Of a DNA stretch of 64,000 nucleotides, positions 18,056 to 25,736 are shown one piece after another. The notes under the pieces are model-generated. The model saw only the letters and a list, made by a program, of their open reading frames with translations. It searched no databases and had not been told where the DNA came from. Within the stretch, counting starts at the first letter, position 1; every line of letters begins with the position of its first letter. This stretch comes from Draconibacterium sp. Its GTDB lineage: Bacteria; Bacteroidota; Bacteroidia; Bacteroidales; Prolixibacteraceae. The DNA is taken from positions 1 through 64,000 of the forward strand of contig WOYV01000078.1 in the NCBI GenBank assembly GCA_011620585.1, in the 5' to 3' direction. The position numbers and the translations under genes were made by a program.

Positions 18056-19894
18056 ATGAAACACATAATCGCATTATTTATGTTTTTGCTGGCCCTTAAT
18101 GTAGCCGCGCAAAATCTCGAACGGGTGGAACCACCCAACTGGTGGGCAGGAATGAAAACTACCGATTTGCAATTGTTGGTTCATGGCAAGAATATTTCGC
18201 TTGCCGACGTTTCGCTCGATTATCCGGGGGTCGACCTTGAAGCAGTAACCAAAGTCGAAAATCCAAACTATCTTTTTATTGATCTTAAGCTGGCCGAGGA
18301 TGTTCGGCCAGGTAAATTCGACATTCATTTTAATGTTGGGAAAAAAGAAGTGGCAAACTATTCATACGAATTACGCGAACGACAACCCAATTCAGCGCAA
18401 CGCGAAGGATATAATTCATCCGACGTAATTTGTTTAATCACACCCGACCGTTTTGCCAACGGCGATCCTTCTAACGACGAAGTGGAGGGGATGAGAGAAG
18501 GGCCTAATCGCAGCGATAAATGGGGCCGTCACGGTGGCGATATTCGTGGAATCATCAACTCGCTCGATTATTTGCAGAGTTTGGGATATACCGCTGTTTG
18601 GCTGAATCCGGTTTTGGAGAACGACATGGCAAAGGAATCTTACCACGGTTATGCCTGCACCGATTTTTACAAAGTAGATGCTCGTTTTGGCACCAATGAT
18701 GAATACCGGGAACTAAATGAGGAATTGGATAAACGGGGGATGAAACTAATCATGGATATGATTTTTAACCACTGTGGTTCGGAACATTGGTGGATGCACG
18801 ATATGCCAATGAAAGACTGGATCAACAACTATCCCAACATGAAAATCACAACCCACCGCCACACAGTGAATGAAGATCCGCATGCTTCAGAAGTGGATAA
18901 AAAAGCTATGGTGGAAGGTTGGTTTGTTCCTACTATGCCTGATATGAACCAGAATAATCCTTTTTTGGCGAAGTACCTGATCCAGAACAGTATTTGGTGG
19001 ATTGAGTATGTTGGATTGGAAGGAATCAGACAAGATACCTGGCCATATCCCGACAAATACATGATGAGCAACTGGACAAAAGAACTGATGTCAGAATACC
19101 CGCATTTTAATGTAGTTGGGGAGGAATGGACCACTAATCCGGCCATCGTTTCGTACTGGCAAAAAGGAAAACTTAACCAGGACGGTTATAAGAACTATGC
19201 TCCAAGCATGATGGATTTTCCATTACAGAATGCAGTTTCTGAGGGTTTACGGAACGATGAGAGCTGGGGGGGTGGTTTAATTCAAATTTACGAAGCGCTG
19301 GCTAACGATTTTTTGTATCCCAATCCAAATTACCTGACAATTTTCCCGGATAATCATGACATGTCGCGCTTTTATGTTCAAATGGGAGAAGATGTTAATC
19401 TTTTGAAAATGGGCGTTGCCTTCTTTCTTACAACCCGAGGAATTCCACAAATTTATTACGGAACAGAAATCCTGATGCGCCACGATGGAAGTGAACACGG
19501 CGATATCCGGGCAGATTTTCCGGGCGGTTGGGCTGGCGACAAAGTAAATGCTTTTACCGGAGAAGGGTTGAGCAACGCTGCCAAAGACATGCAGAAATAT
19601 GTATCAACGATTCAGAATTGGCGGAAAAATGCGGTGGTGGTGCATCATGGAAAACTAAAACACTTTGTTCCGGTAGATGGAACCTACACCTATTTTCGAT
19701 GTACTGAAGATGCAGCAGTGATGATAGTTCTTAATAAGAATCTTGAAGAAAAAAACATCGAAACACATCGTTTTATGGAAGTGACTAACGGTTACAAAAC
19801 TGGCAAAGAAATCATTTCAGGAAAACAGTTGAGCGACATCTCAAAAATTACAGTTCCCGCTCGCTCGGCAGTGATCGTTGAACTAAGTAAATAA
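18056..19894 (+). CDS. Periplasmic GH13 cyclomaltodextrinase/neopullulanase (SusA-like)
   Basis: This 612-residue protein has a signal peptide (1-19, ending NVAAQ) and no lipobox, so it should be periplasmic. An N-terminal cyclomaltodextrinase-type beta domain (VEPPNWWAGM) precedes the barrel. Catalytic motifs are DMIFNHCG, GIRQDTW with nucleophile Asp327, GEEWTTNP with Glu356 and PDNHDMSRF with Asp435; a small C-terminal beta domain follows. The role matches SusA: cutting imported maltooligosaccharides, cyclodextrins or pullulan fragments to maltose for the MFS carrier. It sits 39 bases after the GH65 stop and is probably in the same operon. Confidence 0.92.
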   Translation: MKHIIALFMFLLALNVAAQNLERVEPPNWWAGMKTTDLQLLVHGKNISLADVSLDYPGVDLEAVTKVENPNYLFIDLKLAEDVRPGKFDIHFNVGKKEVANYSYELRERQPNSAQREGYNSSDVICLITPDRFANGDPSNDEVEGMREGPNRSDKWGRHGGDIRGIINSLDYLQSLGYTAVWLNPVLENDMAKESYHGYACTDFYKVDARFGTNDEYRELNEELDKRGMKLIMDMIFNHCGSEHWWMHDMPMKDWINNYPNMKITTHRHTVNEDPHASEVDKKAMVEGWFVPTMPDMNQNNPFLAKYLIQNSIWWIEYVGLEGIRQDTWPYPDKYMMSNWTKELMSEYPHFNVVGEEWTTNPAIVSYWQKGKLNQDGYKNYAPSMMDFPLQNAVSEGLRNDESWGGGLIQIYEALANDFLYPNPNYLTIFPDNHDMSRFYVQMGEDVNLLKMGVAFFLTTRGIPQIYYGTEILMRHDGSEHGDIRADFPGGWAGDKVNAFTGEGLSNAAKDMQKYVSTIQNWRKNAVVVHHGKLKHFVPVDGTYTYFRCTEDAAVMIVLNKNLEEKNIETHRFMEVTNGYKTGKEIISGKQLSDISKITVPARSAVIVELSK

Positions 19895-19970
19895 GAAATA
19901 TCAATTCGGCGACACAGATTAAACGGTATATATGTTGGTCTGCGTTTCCTTTTGTATAAATACTGTACTC

Positions 19971-21827
19971 ATGAAAAAACCAGCCATTTTGATCATTCTG
20001 TTAGGATTGATTTCATGTCAACCTCAAATAAAAACTAACGAAAACAAATCAGAATCAGAGGGTAAATTAGTGGTTTACCAGGTCTTCACCCGTTTGTTTG
20101 GAAATACCAACACTACCAACAAACCCTGGGGAACAATCGAAGAAAACGGGGTGGGCAAGTTCAACGATTTTACAGATCGTGCACTCGACGAAATCAAATC
20201 GATGGGGGTAACGCACATTTGGTACACCGGCGTGCCACATCACGATGTGATCCGCGATTACACACAATACGGAATTTCAAACGACGATCCCGATGTGGTA
20301 AAAGGTCGCGCGGGTTCGCCATACGCAGTAAAGGATTATTACAATGTCGACCCCGACCTGGCAGTTGATCCTGCAACGCGAATGGAAGAGTTCGAAGCGC
20401 TGATCGAACGTACACACAACCACGGAATGAAAGTCATCATCGATATCGTGCCCAATCATGTAGCACGCAATTATCAGTCGATTTCAAGGCCTGAAGGAGT
20501 GGCTGATTTTGGTGAAAACGACGATACCCAGGTAGAATACAAACGGGATAACAATTTCTATTATATCCCGGGAGAAGCTTTTAAGGTACCTCAAAGCGAG
20601 AAAGGATATCAACCACTGGGAGGCGGACCCAATCCCCTTTCGGACGGGAAATTTGATGAAAATCCTGCCAAATGGACAGGTAACGGAGCCCGTAAAGCGC
20701 AACCAGGGTTTTACGACTGGTACGAAACCGTGAAAGTAAATTATGGTGTCCGCCCTGATGGATCTTATGATTTTGACTTACTCCCGGAAGGTTTTGATAA
20801 AAAAGACATCCAGGCTCACTTCGATTTTTGGAAAGATAAAGATGTACCCGATTCGTGGATTAAATTTCGCGACATTGCTTTGTTCTGGATCGAAAAGGGA
20901 GTAGATGGCTTCCGGTACGACATGGCAGAAATGGTTCCCGTTGAATTTTGGAGTTATATGAATTCGGCGCTAAAAATGAAAAATCCGGATGCTTTTCTTT
21001 TAGCCGAGGTTTATAATCCTGGCTTGTATCGCGATTATATTTTTAAAGGGAAAATGGATTATTTGTACGACAAGGTGCAGTTGTACGATACTTTGAAACA
21101 CATCATACAGGGCCACGGAAGCGCCGACAATCTTCCGGCCATTGCCGATGACCTCGCGGATATCGAACATCACATGTTGCATTTTCTCGAAAATCATGAT
21201 GAACAACGAATTGCCAGCGCAGGATTTGCCGGTAATGCCGAAAATGGGAAACCAGCCATGGTGGTCTCCACTTGCTTGACTACCTCGCCAACCATGCTCT
21301 ACTTTGGGCAAAATGTTGGAGAACCCGGCGACGGAAATCCGGGATTTGGATCCGAAACGCGAACTACTATATTCGATTACTGGGGAGTACCTGCGCACCA
21401 ACGTTGGATGAACAATGGACGTTTCGATGGCGGACTGCTTTCTCCAGCGGAAAAAGAGTTGAATGAATTTTACAGGACCTTGCTGACTTTTTCAGCTCAA
21501 TCGAGCGCCCTGGCGGGAAAGTACCACGAAATACATTCGTATAACCGCGCAAATACTGAAGATTATTCAGATAAAGTATTCTCATTTGTTCGTTGGAAAG
21601 ACGACGACCGGTTAATTATAGTTAGCAATTTTGCGGAAGGCAGGCAGGTATTCAACCTATTACTCGATCCGGTAACAATTAGTGAATGGAAACTGGTAAC
21701 CGGAACATACCAACTGGTTGATCAGCTTGGCGGGGAAAAGAATTTTGACCTTGTAGTACAGGATGGAATTGCGTCGGTTACTATGATTTTGGATGCGCAT
21801 GGTTCAGTAATCTTAAAAGTGAAGTAA
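19971..21827 (+). CDS. Lipoprotein GH13 alpha-amylase (SusG-like)
   Basis: The start is placed at MKKPAIL (19971), 13 codons inside the longest frame, because it yields a lipoprotein signal with Cys17 (LISCQP). The mature 618-residue protein is a GH13 enzyme: IIDIVPNH (region I), DGFRYDMAEM with nucleophile Asp317, LLAEVYNP with Glu346 and LENHDEQR with Asp410. Lipid anchoring suggests an outer-membrane or surface location, as for SusG. Unlike the amylase at the far end of the locus it has no T9SS domain, so the locus would display two starch enzymes by two different routes. It closes the rightward operon and is followed by a terminator. Confidence 0.9.
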   Translation: MKKPAILIILLGLISCQPQIKTNENKSESEGKLVVYQVFTRLFGNTNTTNKPWGTIEENGVGKFNDFTDRALDEIKSMGVTHIWYTGVPHHDVIRDYTQYGISNDDPDVVKGRAGSPYAVKDYYNVDPDLAVDPATRMEEFEALIERTHNHGMKVIIDIVPNHVARNYQSISRPEGVADFGENDDTQVEYKRDNNFYYIPGEAFKVPQSEKGYQPLGGGPNPLSDGKFDENPAKWTGNGARKAQPGFYDWYETVKVNYGVRPDGSYDFDLLPEGFDKKDIQAHFDFWKDKDVPDSWIKFRDIALFWIEKGVDGFRYDMAEMVPVEFWSYMNSALKMKNPDAFLLAEVYNPGLYRDYIFKGKMDYLYDKVQLYDTLKHIIQGHGSADNLPAIADDLADIEHHMLHFLENHDEQRIASAGFAGNAENGKPAMVVSTCLTTSPTMLYFGQNVGEPGDGNPGFGSETRTTIFDYWGVPAHQRWMNNGRFDGGLLSPAEKELNEFYRTLLTFSAQSSALAGKYHEIHSYNRANTEDYSDKVFSFVRWKDDDRLIIVSNFAEGRQVFNLLLDPVTISEWKLVTGTYQLVDQLGGEKNFDLVVQDGIASVTMILDAHGSVILKVK

Positions 21828-21947
21828 AATTTTATCCTGGCTTGAACTTTCTTTTCAACGTCTTGTTTCAGTGATACAAAGATTTGAAAATACTCACTAT
21901 AAAGATGGTTTGGTTTTTGGTTTAGTTTAGGTTTAGGTTGATTGAGA

Positions 21948-21980
21948 AAAGGTTGGTAGTTCACCAACCTTTCTTTTTTT
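21948..21980 (+). terminator. Terminator after the rightward starch operon
   Basis: AAAGGTTGGT and ACCAACCTTT form a ten-pair stem with a five-base loop, followed by CTTTTTTT. It lies just before the end of the convergent YdeI-family gene. Confidence 0.85.
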
Positions 21981-22548
21981 ATTTCAGTCCCAATTTCTTT
22001 TTCTCAAGTAACATATTAATAGATTCACTGATACGTCGTTCACGGGTTTCCTGGCGTTTCGCCGTTTTTATCCACATTAGAAATTCTTTTTTGTGCGATT
22101 TTGTAAGGGCATCAAAATAAGTGACAGCTTGCGGATGATTTTTTAAAGCTTTTTCAAAATCTTCAGGAATCGACAGATCAATTTCAGGTGGAGTAATAAT
22201 TTTGTCCCAGTTGCCACTCAGTTTGGCAGCTTCAACCAGTTTTAGCCCGGCGGGCTTCATTTTTCCGGCTTTTATTAACTCCGCAATACGTTGTTTATTC
22301 GATTCAGACCATACACTTTTGCCTTTTCGTGGTGTAAATCTTCGTACGTAACTATCTTCATTCAATTTTTTAAGCAAACCATCAATCCAGCCGTAACACA
22401 AGGCCGTTCGCACCGAATCTTCATAAGAAACAGTAGGTTTGCCAGTGTGTTTTTTATAGTACACCAGCCACAATTCATTTTCTTTATCAAAGTGGTTTTC
22501 GAGCCAAACTTCCCAATCCTCTTTTGTTTCAAAATGTTTTGTATTCAT
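21979..22548 (-). CDS. YdeI/OmpD-associated family protein
   Basis: This 189-residue soluble protein begins KHFETKEDWEVWLENHF and contains ELWLVYYKKHTGKPTVSYEDSV, ALCYGWIDGL and RRFTPRKGKSVWSESN, all typical of the YdeI/OmdA family. A C-terminal helical part (PEDFEKALKNHPQAVTYF, then SHKKEFLMWI and ETRERRI) completes the fold. The family is widespread and its biochemical role is poorly defined; bacteriocin protection has been proposed. It is monocistronic and convergent with the starch operon. Confidence 0.88.
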   Translation of the reverse strand: MNTKHFETKEDWEVWLENHFDKENELWLVYYKKHTGKPTVSYEDSVRTALCYGWIDGLLKKLNEDSYVRRFTPRKGKSVWSESNKQRIAELIKAGKMKPAGLKLVEAAKLSGNWDKIITPPEIDLSIPEDFEKALKNHPQAVTYFDALTKSHKKEFLMWIKTAKRQETRERRISESINMLLEKKKLGLK

Positions 22549-22579
22549 GAAATCAGTTTTTTGGAATAAACAAGTTACT

Positions 22580-22617
22580 AAAAAATCACCCGCTAATCAA
22601 TTAAGAAAAGCGGGTGA
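22580..22617 (-). terminator. Terminator of the BlaI-M56 operon
   Basis: TCACCCGCT and AGCGGGTGA form a perfect nine-pair stem with a 14-base loop. On the minus strand it is followed by TTTTT, directly after the end of the M56 gene. Confidence 0.85.
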
Positions 22618-22640
22618 ATCAATACGATAGTTCTCTGTTT

Positions 22641-24308
22641 TTATTTGAATTCTATAGGCAAGAGATATTTTACGGGAACAGATTTTCCACGTTGTTTTCC
22701 GGGAGTCCAGTCTTCCATTGTCGAAACAATCATTACAGCACCTTTGGCTGCGTCATCGTTATCTTTCTCAACCACTTTAATGTCAGTTACTTTTCCTTTT
22801 CCGTTCACCGTAAATGAAACCGTAGCTTTTCCCTTTAAATTTTTCCCCTGGGCAAGTTTTTGCTGCATTTTTGAAACATAATCCTGCATTGCTTCAAAGC
22901 CTCCAGGGTATTGTGGCATATCTTCAACTACATAAAATACTACTTCTGTACTTTTTGTTTTTGAAGGCGGTGGCGGTGGTGGAGTTTTTTGATCAATCGC
23001 CTTAACGTCCTTAATTTTATCAGCTGGTGGAGGAGGCGGTGGTGGCGGAATCAACTGTTCTCCAGAGTAATTCGAGTTATAAAGAATTTGAACAGCATCT
23101 TTCATTTTAACAGGGGGAATTTCAAATTCTAATTTATTATCAACAGATGAAACTGTTAATATTCTTGTTTCCAATCCAACAAATGAAACCACTAATTCAG
23201 AATAACAAACCTTTGAATCACTTTCCTTTGGATTTGGATCGACCAGAGTAAACGTCCCATCTATGTCAGAAACCGTACCGATTGTTGATCCCTTAATTAC
23301 AATCGAAGCTCCCGGCAGTGGGTCTCCGTTTTCATTAACAACAGTTCCTGAAACCTTGATGGTTTTTTGAGCTGAATTAAGATCATTAACAATCGTTTCA
23401 TTATCAGATTGCATGCCTTGAGTAACCCGGTATTCCGGTTCGGCAAAAGCAAACAAGAGCAGCGCAAGTGCGGGCAATGCCCACATAAATTTTACCCCGA
23501 GTATTCGGGATGTTTTCTTTTTCGTCATCATTTTTAATCGATTTGCGTTAAGGGCAAAGTTCAGGTTGTTGGTGATGCCAATAACCTGCATGCCCATTAA
23601 CTGGTTTACTAATAAAGCCTGGTAGCGGCCTACAGTGTGTCCCTGCGCAAGAACACCTTTGTCGGCCAGGTACTCGTGGTTTTGTTTAATTGATCGTTCA
23701 AAGAACCAAATAAATGGGTTGAACCAAAAAATGACTGTTAACAGTTCTATAAAAAGCAGGTCGAACCAGTGATGCTCACGAATGTGCACTTTTTCGTGAG
23801 CCAGGATTTCCGGCAGGTCGTCCTGTGTATGAAATCTCGGATTAATAAAAACAATATTGAAAAACGAAAAAGGGAGCCCATATCTTTCGTTTTCGACAAT
23901 TCGCACGCCATCCAGCAATTGAATGCGGTGTTTGAGCATTAAATGAAAGAGAATGATACTTTGTACCAGTAAGCGGAGTAAAATGATGCTTGCTCCGGCA
24001 AAATATACGGGCAAAATAGCTTGTTGCCAGTTAATTCCTTGATTTGTGAGCTCACTCTCGCCAACTACGGGAAGATGTTTGAAAGTATCGGAAACCATTC
24101 GAAAACCCTGCCTGGAACCATCGCCTTCCGTTATTCCGGAGTAGTGGATTGGAATTATTGGCAGTAAAACCGCTGTCAACAAAGCCAGCAACAAAAACCA
24201 ACGGTTGGCCGAATGAAAGGTTTCCTTCCGAAGGAAGAGCCAGTAAACACTGTAAAACAGCGCTATTCCTGCCGAAGAATTTGCCAGGTAAATCAGTAAC
24301 GCTTCCAT
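22641..24308 (-). CDS. BlaR1-like M56 metallopeptidase fused to a TonB C-terminal domain
   Basis: This 555-residue protein starts with a membrane M56 peptidase domain of several helices and the zinc motif HEKVH at 171-175. It continues with a carboxypeptidase-regulatory-like beta domain (KVSGTVVNENGDPLPGASIVI, about 315-400), a linker with two proline runs, and a TonB-type C-terminal domain (YPGGFEAMQDYV, KGKATVSFTVNGKG, about 455-555). BlaR1/MecR1 proteins sense an envelope signal and trigger cleavage of a BlaI repressor; the repressor gene lies just upstream with a 16-base overlap. Fusion to TonB is common in Bacteroidota and may let the sensor contact outer-membrane transporters. No beta-lactamase gene is nearby, so the signal is unknown. 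Confidence 0.9.
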   Translation of the reverse strand: MEALLIYLANSSAGIALFYSVYWLFLRKETFHSANRWFLLLALLTAVLLPIIPIHYSGITEGDGSRQGFRMVSDTFKHLPVVGESELTNQGINWQQAILPVYFAGASIILLRLLVQSIILFHLMLKHRIQLLDGVRIVENERYGLPFSFFNIVFINPRFHTQDDLPEILAHEKVHIREHHWFDLLFIELLTVIFWFNPFIWFFERSIKQNHEYLADKGVLAQGHTVGRYQALLVNQLMGMQVIGITNNLNFALNANRLKMMTKKKTSRILGVKFMWALPALALLLFAFAEPEYRVTQGMQSDNETIVNDLNSAQKTIKVSGTVVNENGDPLPGASIVIKGSTIGTVSDIDGTFTLVDPNPKESDSKVCYSELVVSFVGLETRILTVSSVDNKLEFEIPPVKMKDAVQILYNSNYSGEQLIPPPPPPPPADKIKDVKAIDQKTPPPPPPSKTKSTEVVFYVVEDMPQYPGGFEAMQDYVSKMQQKLAQGKNLKGKATVSFTVNGKGKVTDIKVVEKDNDDAAKGAVMIVSTMEDWTPGKQRGKSVPVKYLLPIEFK

Positions 24309-24688
24309 GGTTTTTCTTCTTTTTCTTTTTTGATCTCTTCTTCGGTAATCTTCATTATTTCTTCCAACTCGTCGATACTTAAATTATTTTGTTTGGCAAA
24401 AAATGTGGCCATTTTTGGAAACGAGCCGTCGAAATAATTCTTTAATAAGGAGGTAAACTGAAATCCGGTATATTCCTTTTTACTGATTTCAGGAACAAAT
24501 AGATTTACATTTCCCACTTTTTTGCTTCCTACAAATCCTTTTTTCTCCAGAACCTTCAGCACAGTGGCCACAGTTGTATACGCAGGACGAGGTTCGTCGA
24601 ATCTCTCAACCACATCCTTCACTACTCCTTCGTTTAGCTCCCAAAGGATCTGCATAATTTGTTCTTCAGCTTTTGTAAGTGACTTCAT
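24293..24688 (-). CDS. BlaI/MecI/CopY-family repressor
   Basis: This 131-residue winged-helix protein has the family signature EQIMQILWELNEGVVKDVV and YTTVATVLKVLEKKGFV, then the dimerisation tail. Repressors of this family are inactivated by proteolysis when the partner M56 protein senses its signal. The gene overlaps the start of that partner gene, and its upstream region holds two TACTA-N6-TAGTA dyads, one of which covers the -7 box, which supports autoregulation. Confidence 0.93.
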   Translation of the reverse strand: MKSLTKAEEQIMQILWELNEGVVKDVVERFDEPRPAYTTVATVLKVLEKKGFVGSKKVGNVNLFVPEISKKEYTGFQFTSLLKNYFDGSFPKMATFFAKQNNLSIDELEEIMKITEEEIKKEKEEKPWKRY

Positions 24689-24703
24689 TTTTTAAAAATT
24701 AAC

Positions 24704-24719
24704 TACTACAAATATAGTA
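24704..24719. promoter_or_regulatory. BlaI operator 1 overlapping the -7 box
   Basis: TACTA-N6-TAGTA. The minus strand of this site contains TATATTTG (24716-24709), a perfect TAnnTTTG -7 element, with TTG 20 bases further upstream (24739-24737). Repressor binding here would block the promoter. Confidence 0.75.
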
Positions 24720-24755
24720 AGCGTTAATTTGATTAACAACTATTTTCATGGCAAA

Positions 24756-24775
24756 ACTACTAAAAAAATAGTAGT
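24756..24775. promoter_or_regulatory. BlaI operator 2
   Basis: ACTACTA-N6-TAGTAGT is a perfect seven-base dyad with the same N6 spacing as operator 1, centred 54 bases upstream of it. Two sites suggest cooperative repression. Confidence 0.75.
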
Positions 24776-24789
24776 CGGCTTTTTCAAAT

Positions 24790-24817
24790 AAAAAAACCAT
24801 CTGTTTTTCAGATGGTT
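24790..24817 (-). terminator. Terminator of the hypothetical lipoprotein gene
   Basis: AACCATCTG and CAGATGGTT form a nine-pair stem with a five-T loop on the plus strand. On the minus strand the stem is followed by TTTTT. Confidence 0.8.
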
Positions 24818-24837
24818 AATATCGGGGCATATACTAT

Positions 24838-25551
24838 TTATTCTCCCCAAACAATACTTTTGGTTGCGATCGAAATCTCGTTGATGTTATACACAAAGTT
24901 TTGTATGGTAGCCTCATCGTCGTATTCGAAAGCATGAACTTCAACAATATAGGTAGTTCCTGTTTCTGGTGTTTTATCCCAAACTCCTGCACTCGAACTG
25001 GTTTGGTATTTACTAACGGTGTTACTCAATAAAAATCCGGTAAAAATGGGCACGTAATTTACATCAATAATTTTCACCAGGTAATTTTCAGCGTTATCTG
25101 CCGGTGTCCACTCTACAGTAACTGCACCGCCATCATAATCAGCGCTGGTAATCGTGGCAAAAGCAAGGTTGTTAAAAACAAGTTCGTCAGAAACGGTGTG
25201 TTCAATGTCTTCGTTAGTTACCGAAAAATCGAAATTGCCTGTAATGGGTGGTGCCGATAAGAAATCGGCGATGCCCGGTTCCTTTAAATAAGTCCGCAAT
25301 GTTTCATCAGTTGCTTGTAGTGAGATATTTCCTCCTTCCGGCAACGAAACACTTACATCTTTCATCGGATAGTTTCCGTAGGCGTAGTAGCTTCGTTCAA
25401 AATAGGTTTGATCATCGATCATTCTTTTAACAATCATCACATCGCCAATTACTTCAAAATCTTCTGTATTATTGTCCTTGTTGCACGACAGCATCCCGGT
25501 GAGCACTAAAAACAATAAAGCGAGTTGTCCAATTTTCTGCATATTCTTCAT
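24838..25551 (-). CDS. Hypothetical lipoprotein with an FN3-like domain
   Basis: The chosen start is MKNMQKIG (25551), 14 codons inside the longest frame, giving a lipoprotein signal with the Cys in TGMLSC. The mature part is about 215 residues and acidic. A beta-rich first half (EVIGDVMIVKRMIDDQTYFERSY) is followed by a fibronectin-III-like half (ATITSADYDGGAVTVEWTPADNAENYLVKI). I do not recognise a specific family. It is a single gene with its own terminator; an envelope location is all that can be supported. Confidence 0.75.
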   Translation of the reverse strand: MKNMQKIGQLALLFLVLTGMLSCNKDNNTEDFEVIGDVMIVKRMIDDQTYFERSYYAYGNYPMKDVSVSLPEGGNISLQATDETLRTYLKEPGIADFLSAPPITGNFDFSVTNEDIEHTVSDELVFNNLAFATITSADYDGGAVTVEWTPADNAENYLVKIIDVNYVPIFTGFLLSNTVSKYQTSSSAGVWDKTPETGTTYIVEVHAFEYDDEATIQNFVYNINEISIATKSIVWGE

Positions 25552-25736
25552 AAATATAAATGTTTGTTTTTCGCAAATTAAGAAAGAATTCATTACTTTT
25601 CTAAGGCTATTGTTTTAATGATGTAGAAATTTAGTTTTAGGTTGCGGCAGAAAGCAACTTTTTTTGTTTAATTAATTTCTTGACGTAAAAGTTATGAAAA
25701 AAACTACATCAGGTCAAATGCTGCTTTTTTATTAAA

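Noticed and set aside
22960-23050. GGTGGC-rich stretch as a DNA repeat
   Set aside because: It encodes the two polyproline linkers of the M56-TonB protein in frame, so it is a coding low-complexity segment.
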